A DNA stretch of 64,000 nt from Candidatus Aquiluna sp. XM-24bin5 (GTDB taxonomy: Bacteria; Actinomycetota; Actinomycetia; Actinomycetales; Microbacteriaceae), in assembly GCA_003149555.1 (NCBI GenBank), contig QCWE01000001.1:147702-211701 (forward strand), read 5' to 3'. A program made the translations under genes and the position numbers. The notes beneath the pieces are model-generated. The model worked only from the letters and a program-made list of their open reading frames with translations, was not told the DNA's origin and ran no database searches. Each line of letters starts with the position of its first letter. The stretch's first letter is position 1. Positions 47,573-58,467 of the stretch are shown here, in pieces.

Positions 47573-48172
47573 ATGACTCGCATTGCCAAAGTGAGCCGCA
47601 AGACCTCAGAGTCTTCGGTGGAGCTTGAGCTGAATCTAGATGGTTCTGGCGTTTCCGACATCGAGACGACGGTCCCCTTTTTCAACCACCTTCTAACTGC
47701 ATTCTCAAAGCACTCCCTGATCGACCTAAAGGTCAAGGCAAGTGGTGACACTGACATCGATGTGCACCACACTGTCGAGGACGTCGCAATTGTCTTGGGA
47801 CAGGCCCTCAAGGAGGCCCTGGGGGACAAAGCTGGTATTTCTCGCTACGGGGATTCTCTAGTTCCATTGGACGAGGCCCTGGCACGTGCCGTCGTGGACA
47901 TCTCGGGTAGGCCCTATCTAGTTCACGATGGAGAGCCTGCGGGTTTTGAGTATCACCTGATCGGCGGCCACTTCACAGGCTCTATGGTTCGTCACGCATT
48001 CGAGGCAATAGCCCACAATGCCGGCATTACCTTGCATGTTTCCTTGCTTGGTGGGCGCGATGCCCACCACATCGCTGAGGCTCAGTTCAAGGCTTTTGCC
48101 AGGGCATTACGCGCTGCAGTGGAGCTCGACCCGAGGGTTCAAGGCATTCCCTCAACCAAGGGAAGCCTGTGA
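47573..48172 (+). CDS. hisB: imidazoleglycerol-phosphate dehydratase
   Basis: Manganese-dependent dehydratase of histidine synthesis, single-function form of 199 residues. Metal-binding histidine motifs: [24 protein letters not shown] and [21 protein letters not shown] use ATG 47573 ([13 protein letters not shown]) rather than TTG 47540, as relatives start here and AAGGTG precedes it. hisH overlaps by four bases (GTGA). Confidence 0.95.
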   Translation: MTRIAKVSRKTSESSVELELNLDGSGVSDIETTVPFFNHLLTAFSKHSLIDLKVKASGDTDIDVHHTVEDVAIVLGQALKEALGDKAGISRYGDSLVPLDEALARAVVDISGRPYLVHDGEPAGFEYHLIGGHFTGSMVRHAFEAIAHNAGITLHVSLLGGRDAHHIAEAQFKAFARALRAAVELDPRVQGIPSTKGSL

Positions 48173-48798
48173 CCAAAAAGGTCACGGTCTTAGATTACGG
48201 TTCAGGCAACATCCACTCTGCCGTTCGCGCACTTGCAGAAACCGGGGCTGAAGTCTCGCTAACGGCCGATAAGTCCGAGCTAATCGAGTCTGATGGCATG
48301 GTGATTCCCGGTGTGGGCGCCTACGCAGCGGTGATGAGAAAACTGAGCCTGGTTGGTGCTGCAGAGATTGTTGACAAGCGTCTCACCGCATCCAGGCCAG
48401 TGCTCGGGATATGCGTCGGAATGCAGGTAATGTTTGCCTCCGGACGCGAGCACGGCGAGCAGACTGACGGCCTTGGCCAGTGGCCAGGTGAGGTTACCAA
48501 GCTCGAGGCTGAAACCCTTCCCCACATCGGCTGGACAAAGGTAGAGCCAGAAGACGGATCGTCTCTGTTTGACGGCGTCGAAGAGGAGCGGTTCTACTTC
48601 GTGCATTCCTATGCGGCGAAGAACTGGGAGCTCGACGTTAGGCCACCCTTTGTTTCCCCAAAGCTGACTTGGGCAGAACACGGGGAGAGGTTTATCGCTG
48701 CCGTGGAGAACGGACCGCTAAGTGCTACGCAGTTTCATCCAGAGAAATCGGGCCGGGCCGGACTGCAGCTGTTGAAAAACTGGACTAAGACGCTCTAG
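48169..48798 (+). CDS. hisH: imidazole glycerol phosphate synthase, glutaminase subunit
   Basis: Class I glutamine amidotransferase feeding ammonia to HisF. The 209-residue protein has the nucleophile Cys in [12 protein letters not shown] (GxCxGMQ), and the His-Glu of the triad in TQFHPEKSG. The GTG start overlaps the hisB stop. hisF itself is not in the window. Confidence 0.95.
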   Translation: MTKKVTVLDYGSGNIHSAVRALAETGAEVSLTADKSELIESDGMVIPGVGAYAAVMRKLSLVGAAEIVDKRLTASRPVLGICVGMQVMFASGREHGEQTDGLGQWPGEVTKLEAETLPHIGWTKVEPEDGSSLFDGVEEERFYFVHSYAAKNWELDVRPPFVSPKLTWAEHGERFIAAVENGPLSATQFHPEKSGRAGLQLLKNWTKTL

Positions 48799-48807
48799 GA
48801 GACTGAA

Positions 48808-49536
48808 ATGCATCTAGAACTACTGCCTGCTGTTGATGTTGCTTCTGGAAAGGCCGTTCGCCTTACCCAGGGAGAGGCGGGCAGCGAGGAAGATTTCGGG
48901 CACCCTCTCGGCGCGGCAAAGGATTGGATCGCAGCTGGCGCTGAGTGGATTCACCTCGTTGACCTCGATGCTGCCTTTGGTCGCGGAAGCAACAGAGAGG
49001 TAATCGCGGAGGTTGTGGCAAATGCCGGTTCGACAAAGATCGAGCTATCGGGCGGCATCAGGGACTCTTCATCTTTAGAGGCTGCCCTCAAGTTAGGAGC
49101 AACCAGAGTTAATCTCGGCACCGCAGCGCTAGAGGATCCAGATTGGACGGCAGGTGCCATCGAGGAGTTTGGCGACAAGATTGCGGTTGGTCTAGACGTC
49201 AGAGGCACCACGCTCGCGGCTAGGGGCTGGACTAAGGAAGGCGGCGACCTTTTTGAGGTGCTAGATCGGTTGGAGCAAGCTGGCTGTGCTCGCTACGTGG
49301 TGACAGATGTCACCAAGGATGGCACCTTGCGTGGGCCAAACCTAGAACTCCTGCGATCGGTCATGGAGCGCACCGAGAAGCCGGTTGTCGCATCAGGCGG
49401 TATTTCATCTTTGGAGGACATCGCCAATCTCGCAGCTTTGGTGCCGATGGGCCTTGAAGGAGCGATTCTCGGCAAGTCCCTTTACGCGGGCCGCTTCACT
49501 CTGGAGGAAGCACTTGAGGTTGCGAGTCAGGTTTGA
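48808..49536 (+). CDS. priA: phosphoribosyl isomerase PriA (HisA, probably also TrpF)
   Basis: Isomerises ProFAR in histidine synthesis; in actinobacteria the same enzyme often also does the TrpF step of tryptophan synthesis. The 242-residue barrel starts with [20 protein letters not shown] and includes the PriA-type loop [19 protein letters not shown] and [18 protein letters not shown]. The order his-priA-SseB-DUF1844-infC is typical of the group. At the site where a Trp is common in the loop (GGDLW) this protein has Phe, which could affect TrpF activity. ATG start with AGGAGA upstream. Confidence 0.9.
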   Translation: MHLELLPAVDVASGKAVRLTQGEAGSEEDFGHPLGAAKDWIAAGAEWIHLVDLDAAFGRGSNREVIAEVVANAGSTKIELSGGIRDSSSLEAALKLGATRVNLGTAALEDPDWTAGAIEEFGDKIAVGLDVRGTTLAARGWTKEGGDLFEVLDRLEQAGCARYVVTDVTKDGTLRGPNLELLRSVMERTEKPVVASGGISSLEDIANLAALVPMGLEGAILGKSLYAGRFTLEEALEVASQV

Positions 49537-50276
49537 CAGATAGGTTTAGCGATTCCGCAGGCGTGCCCTGGGAGGGCAGGTCATTCGAGGAGAACGCATT
49601 CGCGGATGATGATGGTTCGACTCCCGAAGCCCTAGCGGCGGCGCTCGCTTTAGACCCAATCGATAAACCGGGTCTCGTTCGGGCACTGTCAGCGTCGAGG
49701 CTTCTTATTCCCCTGATTGCGACGCTTGGTGAGTCCGGAGAGGGTGCCCACGGTCAGCAGGTCGACAAGAGTGCTGACTTGGCCATCGTTGCAGTTGCAA
49801 CTCCTGATAAGCAGACTGCGATTCCCGTTTTTTCCTCTGTGGATGACATGGCCAGGTGGAAGCCAGAGGCTCGTCCGGTACCAGCTTCCGCCCAGCGGGT
49901 TGCAATAGCTGCCGCAAGCGAGGGTCATTCACGCGTGATTCTCAACCCCGCTTCGGCCGCCTTGGCCCTTCGGACTCCTGCCCTTGAGGCAATTGCGAAG
50001 GGCGTCGATTGGGTCCCTCCGCACAAAGACCCATGGGTCAGGAAATGGTCTGAAGAGGTTGCGATGGCTCACCCACTAATTTCAACCATTGATCTATTTG
50101 ACGGGGACCCAAAGCTTGACCTTTCTCACGCCGAGCTGTTGATTCAATTGGGAATGCGTCCAAACGTTAGCCCGGAGAAGCTCAAGGAGCTTCTCACGTC
50201 CTTTACAGATTCACTGCGGAGTGAAGAGTTCAACCTTCGGGTTGACTCAATTGGTTATCGACTCGTAGTCGCCTAG
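49533..50276 (+). CDS. SseB family protein
   Basis: A 247-residue protein with the SseB N-terminal domain ([18 protein letters not shown], then [23 protein letters not shown] and [21 protein letters not shown]). The family's function is not established in actinobacteria. The TTG start overlaps the priA stop (TTGA). Its 3' end overlaps the convergent DUF1844 gene by four bases. Confidence 0.85.
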   Translation: MTDRFSDSAGVPWEGRSFEENAFADDDGSTPEALAAALALDPIDKPGLVRALSASRLLIPLIATLGESGEGAHGQQVDKSADLAIVAVATPDKQTAIPVFSSVDDMARWKPEARPVPASAQRVAIAAASEGHSRVILNPASAALALRTPALEAIAKGVDWVPPHKDPWVRKWSEEVAMAHPLISTIDLFDGDPKLDLSHAELLIQLGMRPNVSPEKLKELLTSFTDSLRSEEFNLRVDSIGYRLVVA

Positions 50277-50593
50277 CTGACGGGCCCGGTGTATTTTTCA
50301 CCAGGGCCTTTGCCGGGCTCATCGGGCATAGATGAGGCCTCTCGGAAGGCAAGCTGCAAAGATCGCAGCCCGTCTCTTAGTGGACGAGCGTGGTGGTCAC
50401 CGATTTCAGGGGCGGCCGCGGTAACCAGGCCGGCTAAAGCCGTGATTAGCTTTCTGGCCTCATCCAAATCAGCAGGTGCATCCTCTGCAAGTCCAGTCTG
50501 AACAGCAGCCGCACTCATAAGGTGAACTGCTGCGGTGTTGATGATCTCGACGGCTGGAACCTCTGCGATATCTCTTGCTGCACCCTCGTCCAA
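50273..50593 (-). CDS. DUF1844 family protein
   Basis: A 106-residue protein with the DUF1844 core PAVEIINTAAVHLMSAAAVQ followed by DLDEARKLITALAGLVTAAA. The family is conserved next to infC in actinobacteria, with unknown function. TTG start at 50593 with GAAGAGG upstream. It is divergent from infC, so the 182-base gap serves both. Confidence 0.86.
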   Translation of the reverse strand: MDEGAARDIAEVPAVEIINTAAVHLMSAAAVQTGLAEDAPADLDEARKLITALAGLVTAAAPEIGDHHARPLRDGLRSLQLAFREASSMPDEPGKGPGEKYTGPVS

Positions 50594-50775
50594 TTTGCCT
50601 CTTCTCTGTTTGCTTCTACTCTGCTAGAGTATTGCAGGCTCTGGGCTAAGGCTCAGTGGAGAAGTGGATAGCAATCCCACCTGCCAACCGCATGACATAG
50701 GTTGTTTGGGTTCGAGAGTGATTTATTTCTGCATGCCGCTTGGCGAGCTAAAAACAATGGCAACGAGGAGCAGTT
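50594..50775 (+). promoter_or_regulatory. infC leader with hairpins and a short upstream ORF
   Basis: No gene of normal size lies here. Hairpins that can be seen: CTGGGC/GCTCAG (50641-50656, TAAG loop, one G-T pair), CAACC (50685-50689) with GGTTG (50700-50704), and GCC-GCTT-GGC (50736-50744). A 15-codon frame (50733-50780) ends across the infC AUU start. The leader of infC-rpmI-rplT is controlled by L20 or IF3 in other bacteria; whether this one is cannot be told from the sequence alone. I found no convincing promoter. Confidence 0.45.

Positions 50776-50780
<5 letters not shown>
50733..50780 (+). other. short upstream ORF overlapping the infC start
   Basis: ATG 50733 opens 15 codons ([15 protein letters not shown]) whose TAG (50778-50780) overlaps the infC AUU codon (50776-50778). 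An internal ATG at 50757 would give a seven-residue version. There is no clear Shine-Dalgarno for either. If translated, ribosomes ending here would stand right on the infC start. Confidence 0.25.
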
Positions 50781-51354
<574 letters not shown>

Positions 51355-51365
51355 GAGGAGAGATT

Positions 51366-51560
51366 ATGCCGAAGATGAAGACCCACTCGGGTGCCAAGAA
51401 GCGCTTCCGCTTCACCGGTAGCGGCAAGCTCATGAAGCAGCAGATCAACATGCGTCACAACCTGGAGCACAAGAGCTCCCGCAGGACGCGTCGTCTGAAC
51501 CAGGACCAGGTGGTATCGCCTGCAGATTTCAAGAAGCTCAAGAAGCAACTAGGCCGCTAG
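51366..51560 (+). CDS. rpmI: 50S ribosomal protein L35
   Basis: A 64-residue basic ribosomal protein beginning [20 protein letters not shown] and ending with LKKQLGR. ATG start with AGGAGAGA directly upstream. Part of the infC-rpmI-rplT unit, 11 bases after infC. Confidence 0.97.
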   Translation: MPKMKTHSGAKKRFRFTGSGKLMKQQINMRHNLEHKSSRRTRRLNQDQVVSPADFKKLKKQLGR

Positions 51561-51579
51561 GCGGAGGAGACTAAGAAAA

Positions 51580-51963
51580 ATGGCAAGAGTAAAAAACGCA
51601 GTCAACTCACACAAGAAGCGTCGAGTTGCTCTCGAGAGGGCACACGGTTACCGTGGCCAGCGCTCAAGGCTCTACCGCATGGCAAAGCAGCAGCTTCTGC
51701 ACTCGTTTGTCTATGCATACAACGACCGTCGCAAGCGCAAGGGTGACTTCCGCAGGCTGTGGATCAGCAGGATTAACGCTGCTGCTCGCCTGAACGGCAT
51801 GACCTACAACCGCCTCATCCAGGGTTTGAACCTGGCAGGTGTCGAGGTTGACCGTCGCATCCTGGCGGACATGGCAGTAAACGACCCGGGCGCATTCGCA
51901 ACGCTGGTTGCAACCGCGAAGGCTGCACTGCCAAAGGACGTAAACGCGCCAAAGGCTAGCTAG
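51580..51963 (+). CDS. rplT: 50S ribosomal protein L20
   Basis: A 127-residue early-assembly 23S-binding protein: [55 protein letters not shown] and the [18 protein letters not shown] end. ATG with GGAGGAGA upstream. In many bacteria L20 represses this operon by binding its own leader. The next gene starts at its stop (TAGTG). Confidence 0.97.
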   Translation: MARVKNAVNSHKKRRVALERAHGYRGQRSRLYRMAKQQLLHSFVYAYNDRRKRKGDFRRLWISRINAAARLNGMTYNRLIQGLNLAGVEVDRRILADMAVNDPGAFATLVATAKAALPKDVNAPKAS

Positions 51964-52763
51964 TGGCTCTTGACCCAGGTTCCGCCCGGGTCAAGGAGAT
52001 TGCGCGACTTTCCCAAAAAGATGCCCGGTATGAAACCGGGCTCTTTTTGCTTGAGGGGCCTCAGGGCCTCAAAGAGTTAGCGCATTATCCGGAGATCGCC
52101 CAGGAGATTCTTGTCACCGAGGAAGCTCTAAATCGCTACTCGGTCCAGATTGCCGCGCTTGAAAAGGCGGGCGTTGCAATTGAGCAAGTCTCATCAAGGG
52201 TGATGGAGAAAATTTCTGACACTAAGACTCCACAGGGAGTGGTGAGCGTCGTTCACCACCTCGACCTAGAGCTTGATGAAGTCATCGAGTCGGAACCGAA
52301 ACTTCTAGTTTTGCTGGATCGAATCCAAGATCCAGGCAATGCAGGAACGATCATCAGAGCGGCCGATGCCGCGGGGGCTGATGCAGTTTTGTTCTCTGAG
52401 GGTTCTGTGGACCCTTACAACCCAAAGGTTGTCAGATCAACTGCGGGCAGTCTGCTGAATGTTCCGATCTCCATAGGTGTGGACATGGAGAGAGCAATCA
52501 GTGGCATCAAGCAAAAGGGAGTTCGGGTTTTTTCCACCAGCGCCCGCGGCGATGCGTTACCAGAGATTGCGGCCGAGATTTTGGCAGGACCTTCAGCTTG
52601 GGTCTTCGGAAATGAGGCTGGAGGCGTTTCTGCTGAAATAGCGAAACTGGCCGACCAAACTGTCTCGATTCCGATTTATGGTTCAGCGGAGTCACTGAAT
52701 TTGGCAACCGCTGCTTCTGTCTGCCTGTATTTCACTGCCTTTGCCCAACGGGCCAATCACTAA
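51963..52763 (+). CDS. SpoU/TrmH-family RNA 2'-O-methyltransferase
   Basis: A 266-residue SPOUT methyltransferase, probably acting on 23S rRNA. An N-terminal substrate-binding part (ARYETGLFLLEGPQGLKEL) precedes the knotted domain with the three motifs IQDPGNAGTIIRAADAAG, WVFGNEAGGVS and IPIYGSAESLNLATAASVCL. It lies in its usual actinobacterial place between rplT and pheS. The GTG start overlaps the rplT stop. The target nucleotide cannot be read from the sequence. Confidence 0.91.
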   Translation: MALDPGSARVKEIARLSQKDARYETGLFLLEGPQGLKELAHYPEIAQEILVTEEALNRYSVQIAALEKAGVAIEQVSSRVMEKISDTKTPQGVVSVVHHLDLELDEVIESEPKLLVLLDRIQDPGNAGTIIRAADAAGADAVLFSEGSVDPYNPKVVRSTAGSLLNVPISIGVDMERAISGIKQKGVRVFSTSARGDALPEIAAEILAGPSAWVFGNEAGGVSAEIAKLADQTVSIPIYGSAESLNLATAASVCLYFTAFAQRANH

Positions 52764-52773
52764 ACTTGTGCAA

Positions 52774-53805
52774 GTGTCCGAGCTAAGTCAATCTGAGGTA
52801 ACCAAGGCGCTCCAAAGCTCCTTGGACTCACTTGCTGCCATTCAAACGGCAGAGGAGCTGAAGCAGGCAAAAGGACAGCTGGTGGGTGATGCCGCACCGC
52901 TGACAAAGTTGAATTCTCTAATCAAGTCACTTCCGAATGAGAAGAAGGCTGAGGCCGGGAAAATGATGGGTCTGGCAAAAGCTGAGCTCATGCAGGCATT
53001 TGAGGCGAAAGAAGCCCAGCTAGAGAGACAAGCACGGGCAGAGCGTCTTCAGGCAGAGAAGGTGGATATCACAGCTGCCGCGAACTATCTCCAAAAGGGA
53101 GCCAGGCACCCCCTGTCGCTTCTCATGGACCAAATCAGCGATGTCTTTGTTGGAATGGGCTGGGAGATAGCCGATGGTCCTGAGCTTGAAAATGAGTGGT
53201 TCAACTTTGATGCTCTGAACTTTCACCCTGACCACCCCGCCAGGGCTATGCAGGACACCTTTTTTGTAGCTCCTGTTGAAAACCATCTGCTGCTGAGAAC
53301 CCACACCTCGCCAGTTCAGGTCAGGTCGCTACTCGAGCGCGACTTGCCGGTTTATGTTCTCTGTCCAGGTCGAGTATTTAGGACGGATGAGCTGGATGCG
53401 ACACATACGCCTGTCTTCCACCAGGTTGAGGGGCTGGCGGTTGACAAGGATCTGACAATGGCAGATCTGAGGGGAACCCTCGAGCACTTTGCTCGGGTCA
53501 TGTTTGGTCCCGAGGCAAAGATCAGACTTCGACCCAGCTACTTCCCATTCACCGAGCCGAGCGCTGAGCTTGATGTCTGGCACCCAGGCGCGAAAGGCGG
53601 CGCTAGGTGGGTCGAGTGGGGAGGCTGCGGCATGGTGAACCCAAACGTTCTGCTGGCTGCCGGCATCGACCCTGAGGTTTACTCAGGCTTTGCCTTTGGT
53701 ATGGGTATTGAGCGAACCCTGATGTTTAGAAATGGCGTTCTCGACATGCACGACATGGTGGAGGCGGATGTTCGCTTCTCCAGGCAGTTTGGGCAGGTGA
53801 TCTAG
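52774..53805 (+). CDS. pheS: phenylalanyl-tRNA synthetase alpha subunit
   Basis: Catalytic alpha chain of the (alpha-beta)2 PheRS. It has an N-terminal coiled coil (about residues 1-95), then GARHPLSLLMDQISDVFVGM, FNFDALNFHPDHPARAMQDT, HTSPVQVRSL, FHQVEGLAVD and the motif 3 GFAFGMGIERTLM. GTG 52774 (MSELSQSEVTKAL, 343 residues) fits family N-termini best; GTG 52768 and TTG 52741 are in frame, and none has a good ribosome binding site. Confidence 0.95.
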   Translation: MSELSQSEVTKALQSSLDSLAAIQTAEELKQAKGQLVGDAAPLTKLNSLIKSLPNEKKAEAGKMMGLAKAELMQAFEAKEAQLERQARAERLQAEKVDITAAANYLQKGARHPLSLLMDQISDVFVGMGWEIADGPELENEWFNFDALNFHPDHPARAMQDTFFVAPVENHLLLRTHTSPVQVRSLLERDLPVYVLCPGRVFRTDELDATHTPVFHQVEGLAVDKDLTMADLRGTLEHFARVMFGPEAKIRLRPSYFPFTEPSAELDVWHPGAKGGARWVEWGGCGMVNPNVLLAAGIDPEVYSGFAFGMGIERTLMFRNGVLDMHDMVEADVRFSRQFGQVI

Positions 53806-56276
53806 TGAAGGTCCCACTCAGTTGGCTTGGTGAGTTCGTAGAGCTACCAAAGGACGCAACGCCTCACGCGGTAATGGAAGATCTTGTGCGAGTTGGACTC
53901 GAGGAAGAGTCCTCAATCGGCGGCGAAATCACCGGACCTGTCGTGGTTGGCAAGGTCTTGGACTTTGTTGAGGAGCCGCAGTCCAATGGCAAGACCATCC
54001 GGTGGTGCCAAGTTCAGGTTGGCCCAGACGCAGGAGACGTTCGAGGCATAGTTTGTGGCGCGAGAAACTTTGAAGTTGGCGACAAGGTTGTAGTCACCCT
54101 GCCAGGTGCAGTTCTGCCGGGCGGTTTTGAAATTGCTGCTCGAAAGACCTATGGCCACATCTCCGATGGAATGATTGCCTCTGCCAAGGAGCTCAGCCTC
54201 AGCGATGATCACGAGGGCATTCTGCGTCTTGTGACTCTGGGGCTAGATCCTGAGCTCGGCACCGATGCACTTGAGCTTCTAGGTTTGAGCGAGTCTGCGG
54301 CGGAGGTCAATGTCACCCCCGACAGGGGCTACTGCTTTTCCATCAGGGGGATTGCGAGGGAGTACTCACATGCGACCTCTCGAAAATTCACGGATCCTGC
54401 ATCGCTGGTAAGTCCTGCGCAGGTCTCAGGCTTTGCTTTGAAAGTGGGGGATTCGGCTCCCATTCACGGAACAGCAGGATGCTCTAACTTTTTGCTAGTT
54501 GGCGTAGAGAACATAGATGCGACCTCTCCCACGCCGAGCTGGATGGCCACCAGGCTCAAGCTAGCCGGCATGAGGTCTATTTCAATTGCCGTGGACATCA
54601 CCAACTACGTCATGCTGGAGCTTGGTCAGCCTCTTCACGCCTACGATCTGGACAAGCTCACCGGAGGCATTGAAGTAAGGCGAGCAAAAAAGGGCGAGAA
54701 GATAACCACCCTTGATGACAAAGAGCGTGAACTTCATGAGGAAGATCTTCTGATTACGGACGAGAGCGGTCCGATTGGCATCGCTGGCGTGATGGGTGGA
54801 GCGAGCACCGAGGTTTCAGACAGCACCACTCGGATACTGCTAGAGGCCGCAATTTTTGATCCGATTTCCATTGCTCGCTCGGCTCGCCGGCACAAGCTGC
54901 CGTCCGAGGCCTCCCGGCGCTTTGAGCGCGGGGTCGACCACAAGGTTTCTGCTTATGCCGCCGCCAGGGCAGCCCAGCTACTTATCGAGCATGCTGGAGG
55001 AAAGCTGTCGGGGCTCGGTGCCGAGTTCAAAACCGACATTTCCCCCGCGGTAATTTCAATGCTGGCTGGCTTCCCATCCGAGCTTGTCGGCTATAAATAC
55101 TCGGAAAAAGAAGTTGTTGCTGCCCTTGAGATGATCGGCTGCAAAGTATCGTCAAAGGCGGGGGTCCTTGAGGTTGAGGCACCGTCATGGCGGCCAGATT
55201 TGCAGCACAAGACAGACCTTGCCGAAGAGGTTGCCAGGCTCGTTGGTTACGACAAGATTCCTGCCACGATTCCAGTAGCACCGCCTGGCCGAGGACTAAC
55301 TCGAAACCAGCAGCTCCGTAGAAAAGTACTTGGTTCCCTTGTTGGGGCCGGCTTTGTCGAGGTTCTGAACTATCCGTTCTACTCGCCTGAGCAGAACTCC
55401 TGGTTCTCTCAATTGGATGCAGTTCGATTGGAGAATCCGATTCAGAGTGAGTCCGGAGAGCTGCGCAAAGAGTTGTTGCCCGGGCTACTGCAGGCTGCAG
55501 CCAGAAACCTATCCCGTGGAAGCACCAGTCTTGCTCTCGTTGAGGAGGGATCTGTCTTTTTGGCGGGTGGAAAGCCCGTTACCTCTTTGCCGGTAGGCAA
55601 TGAGCGTCCAAGCGAAAAGGTGCTAAAAGAACTCGATGCAGCAATCCCCGCACAGCCAAGGAAGCTGGCGGGTGTGGTGCTCGGAGACTGGGTTCCCCAG
55701 CAGCCGGGCCGCAGTTCAATTCAGGCTGGTTACGAGCATGCAATCTCTGGTCTAAAGGCTGCCCTCGGGACAATCGCTGTGGAGGTAGAACTAGCCCAGG
55801 CCGAGGTTATGGGTCTTCACCCAGGCAGGGGAGCGAAGGTCATGGTTTCGGGCAAAGAGGTCGGCATAGTGGGTGAGATTCACCCAGACATTGCCGATGA
55901 ACTTCACCTCTCTGGTCGTGTCGGCGCCTTCGAGGTTGACCTGAGCGCCGTTTTTGCACTTGCTCCAGAGTTAGTAACAGCTCAAGAGATTGGCGTAATG
56001 CCGGCTGCCACCCAGGACCTGTCCTTGGTGGTTGACCTGGATGTCTCGGCAGCAGAGCTCATGCAAACCATCAGGAGCGGTGCGGGCGAGCTGCTCGAGA
56101 AGATTTCACTCGTTGATGACTGGCGGTCAGAGAGCCTGGGCGATAAGAAGTCACTCACCTTCTCGCTGTTATTTAGGGCGCGGGACAAGACTCTCACTGC
56201 AGCAGAGGCGACGGCCGCAAAGGATGCCGCGGTTGCCATGGCAGCCAAGCAGCATGGTGCGGAGCTGAGGGCATGA
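53805..56276 (+). CDS. pheT: phenylalanyl-tRNA synthetase beta subunit
   Basis: Beta chain with tRNA-binding and editing parts. The 823-residue protein starts [15 protein letters not shown], has an EMAP/tRBD domain ([16 protein letters not shown], about 47-62), the B3/B4 editing region ([20 protein letters not shown]) and B5 domain, the inactive catalytic-like core and the C-terminal ferredoxin-fold anticodon domain ([17 protein letters not shown]). The GTG start overlaps the pheS stop; argC overlaps its end by four bases. Confidence 0.96.
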   Translation: MKVPLSWLGEFVELPKDATPHAVMEDLVRVGLEEESSIGGEITGPVVVGKVLDFVEEPQSNGKTIRWCQVQVGPDAGDVRGIVCGARNFEVGDKVVVTLPGAVLPGGFEIAARKTYGHISDGMIASAKELSLSDDHEGILRLVTLGLDPELGTDALELLGLSESAAEVNVTPDRGYCFSIRGIAREYSHATSRKFTDPASLVSPAQVSGFALKVGDSAPIHGTAGCSNFLLVGVENIDATSPTPSWMATRLKLAGMRSISIAVDITNYVMLELGQPLHAYDLDKLTGGIEVRRAKKGEKITTLDDKERELHEEDLLITDESGPIGIAGVMGGASTEVSDSTTRILLEAAIFDPISIARSARRHKLPSEASRRFERGVDHKVSAYAAARAAQLLIEHAGGKLSGLGAEFKTDISPAVISMLAGFPSELVGYKYSEKEVVAALEMIGCKVSSKAGVLEVEAPSWRPDLQHKTDLAEEVARLVGYDKIPATIPVAPPGRGLTRNQQLRRKVLGSLVGAGFVEVLNYPFYSPEQNSWFSQLDAVRLENPIQSESGELRKELLPGLLQAAARNLSRGSTSLALVEEGSVFLAGGKPVTSLPVGNERPSEKVLKELDAAIPAQPRKLAGVVLGDWVPQQPGRSSIQAGYEHAISGLKAALGTIAVEVELAQAEVMGLHPGRGAKVMVSGKEVGIVGEIHPDIADELHLSGRVGAFEVDLSAVFALAPELVTAQEIGVMPAATQDLSLVVDLDVSAAELMQTIRSGAGELLEKISLVDDWRSESLGDKKSLTFSLLFRARDKTLTAAEATAAKDAAVAMAAKQHGAELRA

Positions 56277-57319
56277 CGATACAGGTTGCGGTGGCAGGTG
56301 CCAGCGGCTACGCAGGCGGAGAGCTGCTGAGGCTGATCTCGGCACATCCAATGCTTGATTTGGGAAACGTCACGGCATTTTCCAATGCCGGGGAAAAGCT
56401 AGGGAAGTTGCAGCCTCACCTTGGAGAGTTTGCGGACAGAGTGCTCATGGAGACCACCGCTGAGAATCTCATGGGTCATGAGGTTGTCTTCCTTGCCCTG
56501 CCACATGGACAGAGCGCTGCAATTGCAAATCAGCTTCCAGAGCACATGTTGGTAATTGATTGCGGTGCAGATTTCAGGCTTCACGACCCAGCGGCCTGGC
56601 GCGACTATTACGGTGGCGAGCACGCTGGAACCTGGCCCTACGGACTGCCAGAAATGGTCACCGCCGATGGCGGAAAGCTTCGCGGCAGACTGCGCGAGCA
56701 GCGCAGGATTGCGGTTCCCGGTTGCAACGTAACAGCGGTGACTTTAGCCCTAGCTCCAGCCGCAACTAGTGACCTGATCGAGGTCGATGACATAGTGGCA
56801 ACTCTGGCTGTTGGAACCTCGGGGGCAGGAAGGGCTGCGAAGCCAGATCTCCTGGCTACGGAGGTCATGGGCTCTGCCAGGGCTTACTCGGTTGGAGGTG
56901 TTCATCGTCACATTCCTGAGATGCTTCAGAACCTAGCTATTGCTTCGGGTAAGCGTGGGTCGATTTCTTTCACGCCGATTTTGATTCCGATGTCGAGGGG
57001 TATTTTTGCGTCGGTGGCCGCCAAGCCAGGGAGTCGCTTCTCAATGGAATACATCCGAGAGGTTTACCAGGACGCTTACTCGGACGAGGAATTCGTCAAG
57101 CTGCTGCCGGCGGGTGAGATTCCGCAGACCGGTGCGGTAGTCGGATCAAACATGGCGCACGTCGCCATTGAATTTGACGAAAAAGCCGGACGGGTGCTCT
57201 TCATGTGTGCAATTGACAATCTTGTGAAGGGAACAGCGGGAGCTGCAATCCAGAGCATGAACATCGCACTTGGCTTGACAGAGCAGACTGGTCTTTCGGC
57301 AGTTGGTGTTGCCCCTTGA
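56273..57319 (+). CDS. argC: N-acetyl-gamma-glutamyl-phosphate reductase
   Basis: Third step of arginine synthesis. The 348-residue protein has the Rossmann loop [34 protein letters not shown] and the nucleophile Cys151 in [13 protein letters not shown]. The ATG overlaps the pheT TGA (ATGA) and its own stop overlaps argJ, so a pheS-pheT-arg transcript is likely. Confidence 0.96.
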   Translation: MTIQVAVAGASGYAGGELLRLISAHPMLDLGNVTAFSNAGEKLGKLQPHLGEFADRVLMETTAENLMGHEVVFLALPHGQSAAIANQLPEHMLVIDCGADFRLHDPAAWRDYYGGEHAGTWPYGLPEMVTADGGKLRGRLREQRRIAVPGCNVTAVTLALAPAATSDLIEVDDIVATLAVGTSGAGRAAKPDLLATEVMGSARAYSVGGVHRHIPEMLQNLAIASGKRGSISFTPILIPMSRGIFASVAAKPGSRFSMEYIREVYQDAYSDEEFVKLLPAGEIPQTGAVVGSNMAHVAIEFDEKAGRVLFMCAIDNLVKGTAGAAIQSMNIALGLTEQTGLSAVGVAP

Positions 57320-58467
57320 CCGTCAGCTTTCCTCAAGGCTTCAGCGCATCAGGTGTAGTTGCGGGTTTGAAGCCAAGTGGCAAAAAGGACATCGCTTTGG
57401 TCTTGAATGAGGGTCCGATCAGTTCCGCGGCCGCTGTTTTCACTTCGAACCGCTGCAAGGCCAATCCAATTCTCTGGTCCCAAGAGGTCATTAGGTCGGG
57501 AAGCGTTAGGGCCATCGCCCTGAATTCTGGTGGGGCAAACTGCTACACCGGACCTCAAGGTTTTCAGACCACGCACGCAACAGCAGAGAAGGTTGCCGAG
57601 TTGATTGGCTCGGGTGCAGCGGAGGTTTTGGTTTGTTCCACCGGTTTGATTGGGGAGCAGCTCAACCGCGAGAAGGTGCTAGCTGGCATGGAGCTGGCGT
57701 TTGAAAACCTCGATGTCAGTGGGGGCATGGACGCTGCCGAGGCGATCATGACCACGGACACCGTTTCCAAGACAGCCATCCGTGAGGGCCAAGGTTACAG
57801 ACTCGGCGGCATGGCCAAAGGTGCAGGGATGTTGGCACCGGCTCTTGCCACCATGCTCGTGGTTCTAACGACAGATGCAGAGCTCTCAGCCGCAGAGCTC
57901 GACGCTGCGCTCCGGGCAGCAACAGCACTGAGTTTCGACAGGCTGGATTCAGACGGAGCGATGTCCACCAACGATCAGGTAACCCTCATGGCATCTGGTG
58001 CCTCGGGGGTAAGACCGGAACTGGGTGAGTTCCAGGCTTTGTTGACGGACCTCTGTAAAGAATTGGCTCTGAAGTTGCTAGATGATGCGGAGGGCGCAAG
58101 CCACAACATCCACATCACGGTTTCTGAGGCCGCGAGTGAGGCGGATGCAGTTGAGGTCGGAAGGGCAGTTGCGAGAAATAACTTGTTTAAGACCGCAATC
58201 TTTGGAAATGATCCGAATTGGGGAAGAATTCTTGCGGCCATTGGAACCACGAAGGCTGCATTTGATCCCTATGGAATTGACGTTTCGATCAACTCAGTCT
58301 TGATTTCTTCAAATGGAATGCCAGCCAGGGACCGTTCGGAAGTGGATCTCAGTGGCAAAGAGGTAGTAATTGATATCAATCTCCACGCGGGAGATGCCAA
58401 GGCCACGGTTGTGACAAACGACCTTACGCACGCCTACGTCGAAGAGAACAGTGCATACTCAAGCTAA
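57316..58467 (+). CDS. argJ: glutamate N-acetyltransferase / amino-acid acetyltransferase
   Basis: Transfers acetyl from acetylornithine to glutamate, making the pathway cyclic. The 383-residue precursor has the self-cleavage site before the nucleophile Thr179 in [10 protein letters not shown], the KGAGMLAPA region and [13 protein letters not shown] near the end. TTG start at 57316, overlapping the argC stop. Whether it also has NAGS activity cannot be read from sequence. Confidence 0.95.
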   Translation: MTVSFPQGFSASGVVAGLKPSGKKDIALVLNEGPISSAAAVFTSNRCKANPILWSQEVIRSGSVRAIALNSGGANCYTGPQGFQTTHATAEKVAELIGSGAAEVLVCSTGLIGEQLNREKVLAGMELAFENLDVSGGMDAAEAIMTTDTVSKTAIREGQGYRLGGMAKGAGMLAPALATMLVVLTTDAELSAAELDAALRAATALSFDRLDSDGAMSTNDQVTLMASGASGVRPELGEFQALLTDLCKELALKLLDDAEGASHNIHITVSEAASEADAVEVGRAVARNNLFKTAIFGNDPNWGRILAAIGTTKAAFDPYGIDVSINSVLISSNGMPARDRSEVDLSGKEVVIDINLHAGDAKATVVTNDLTHAYVEENSAYSS

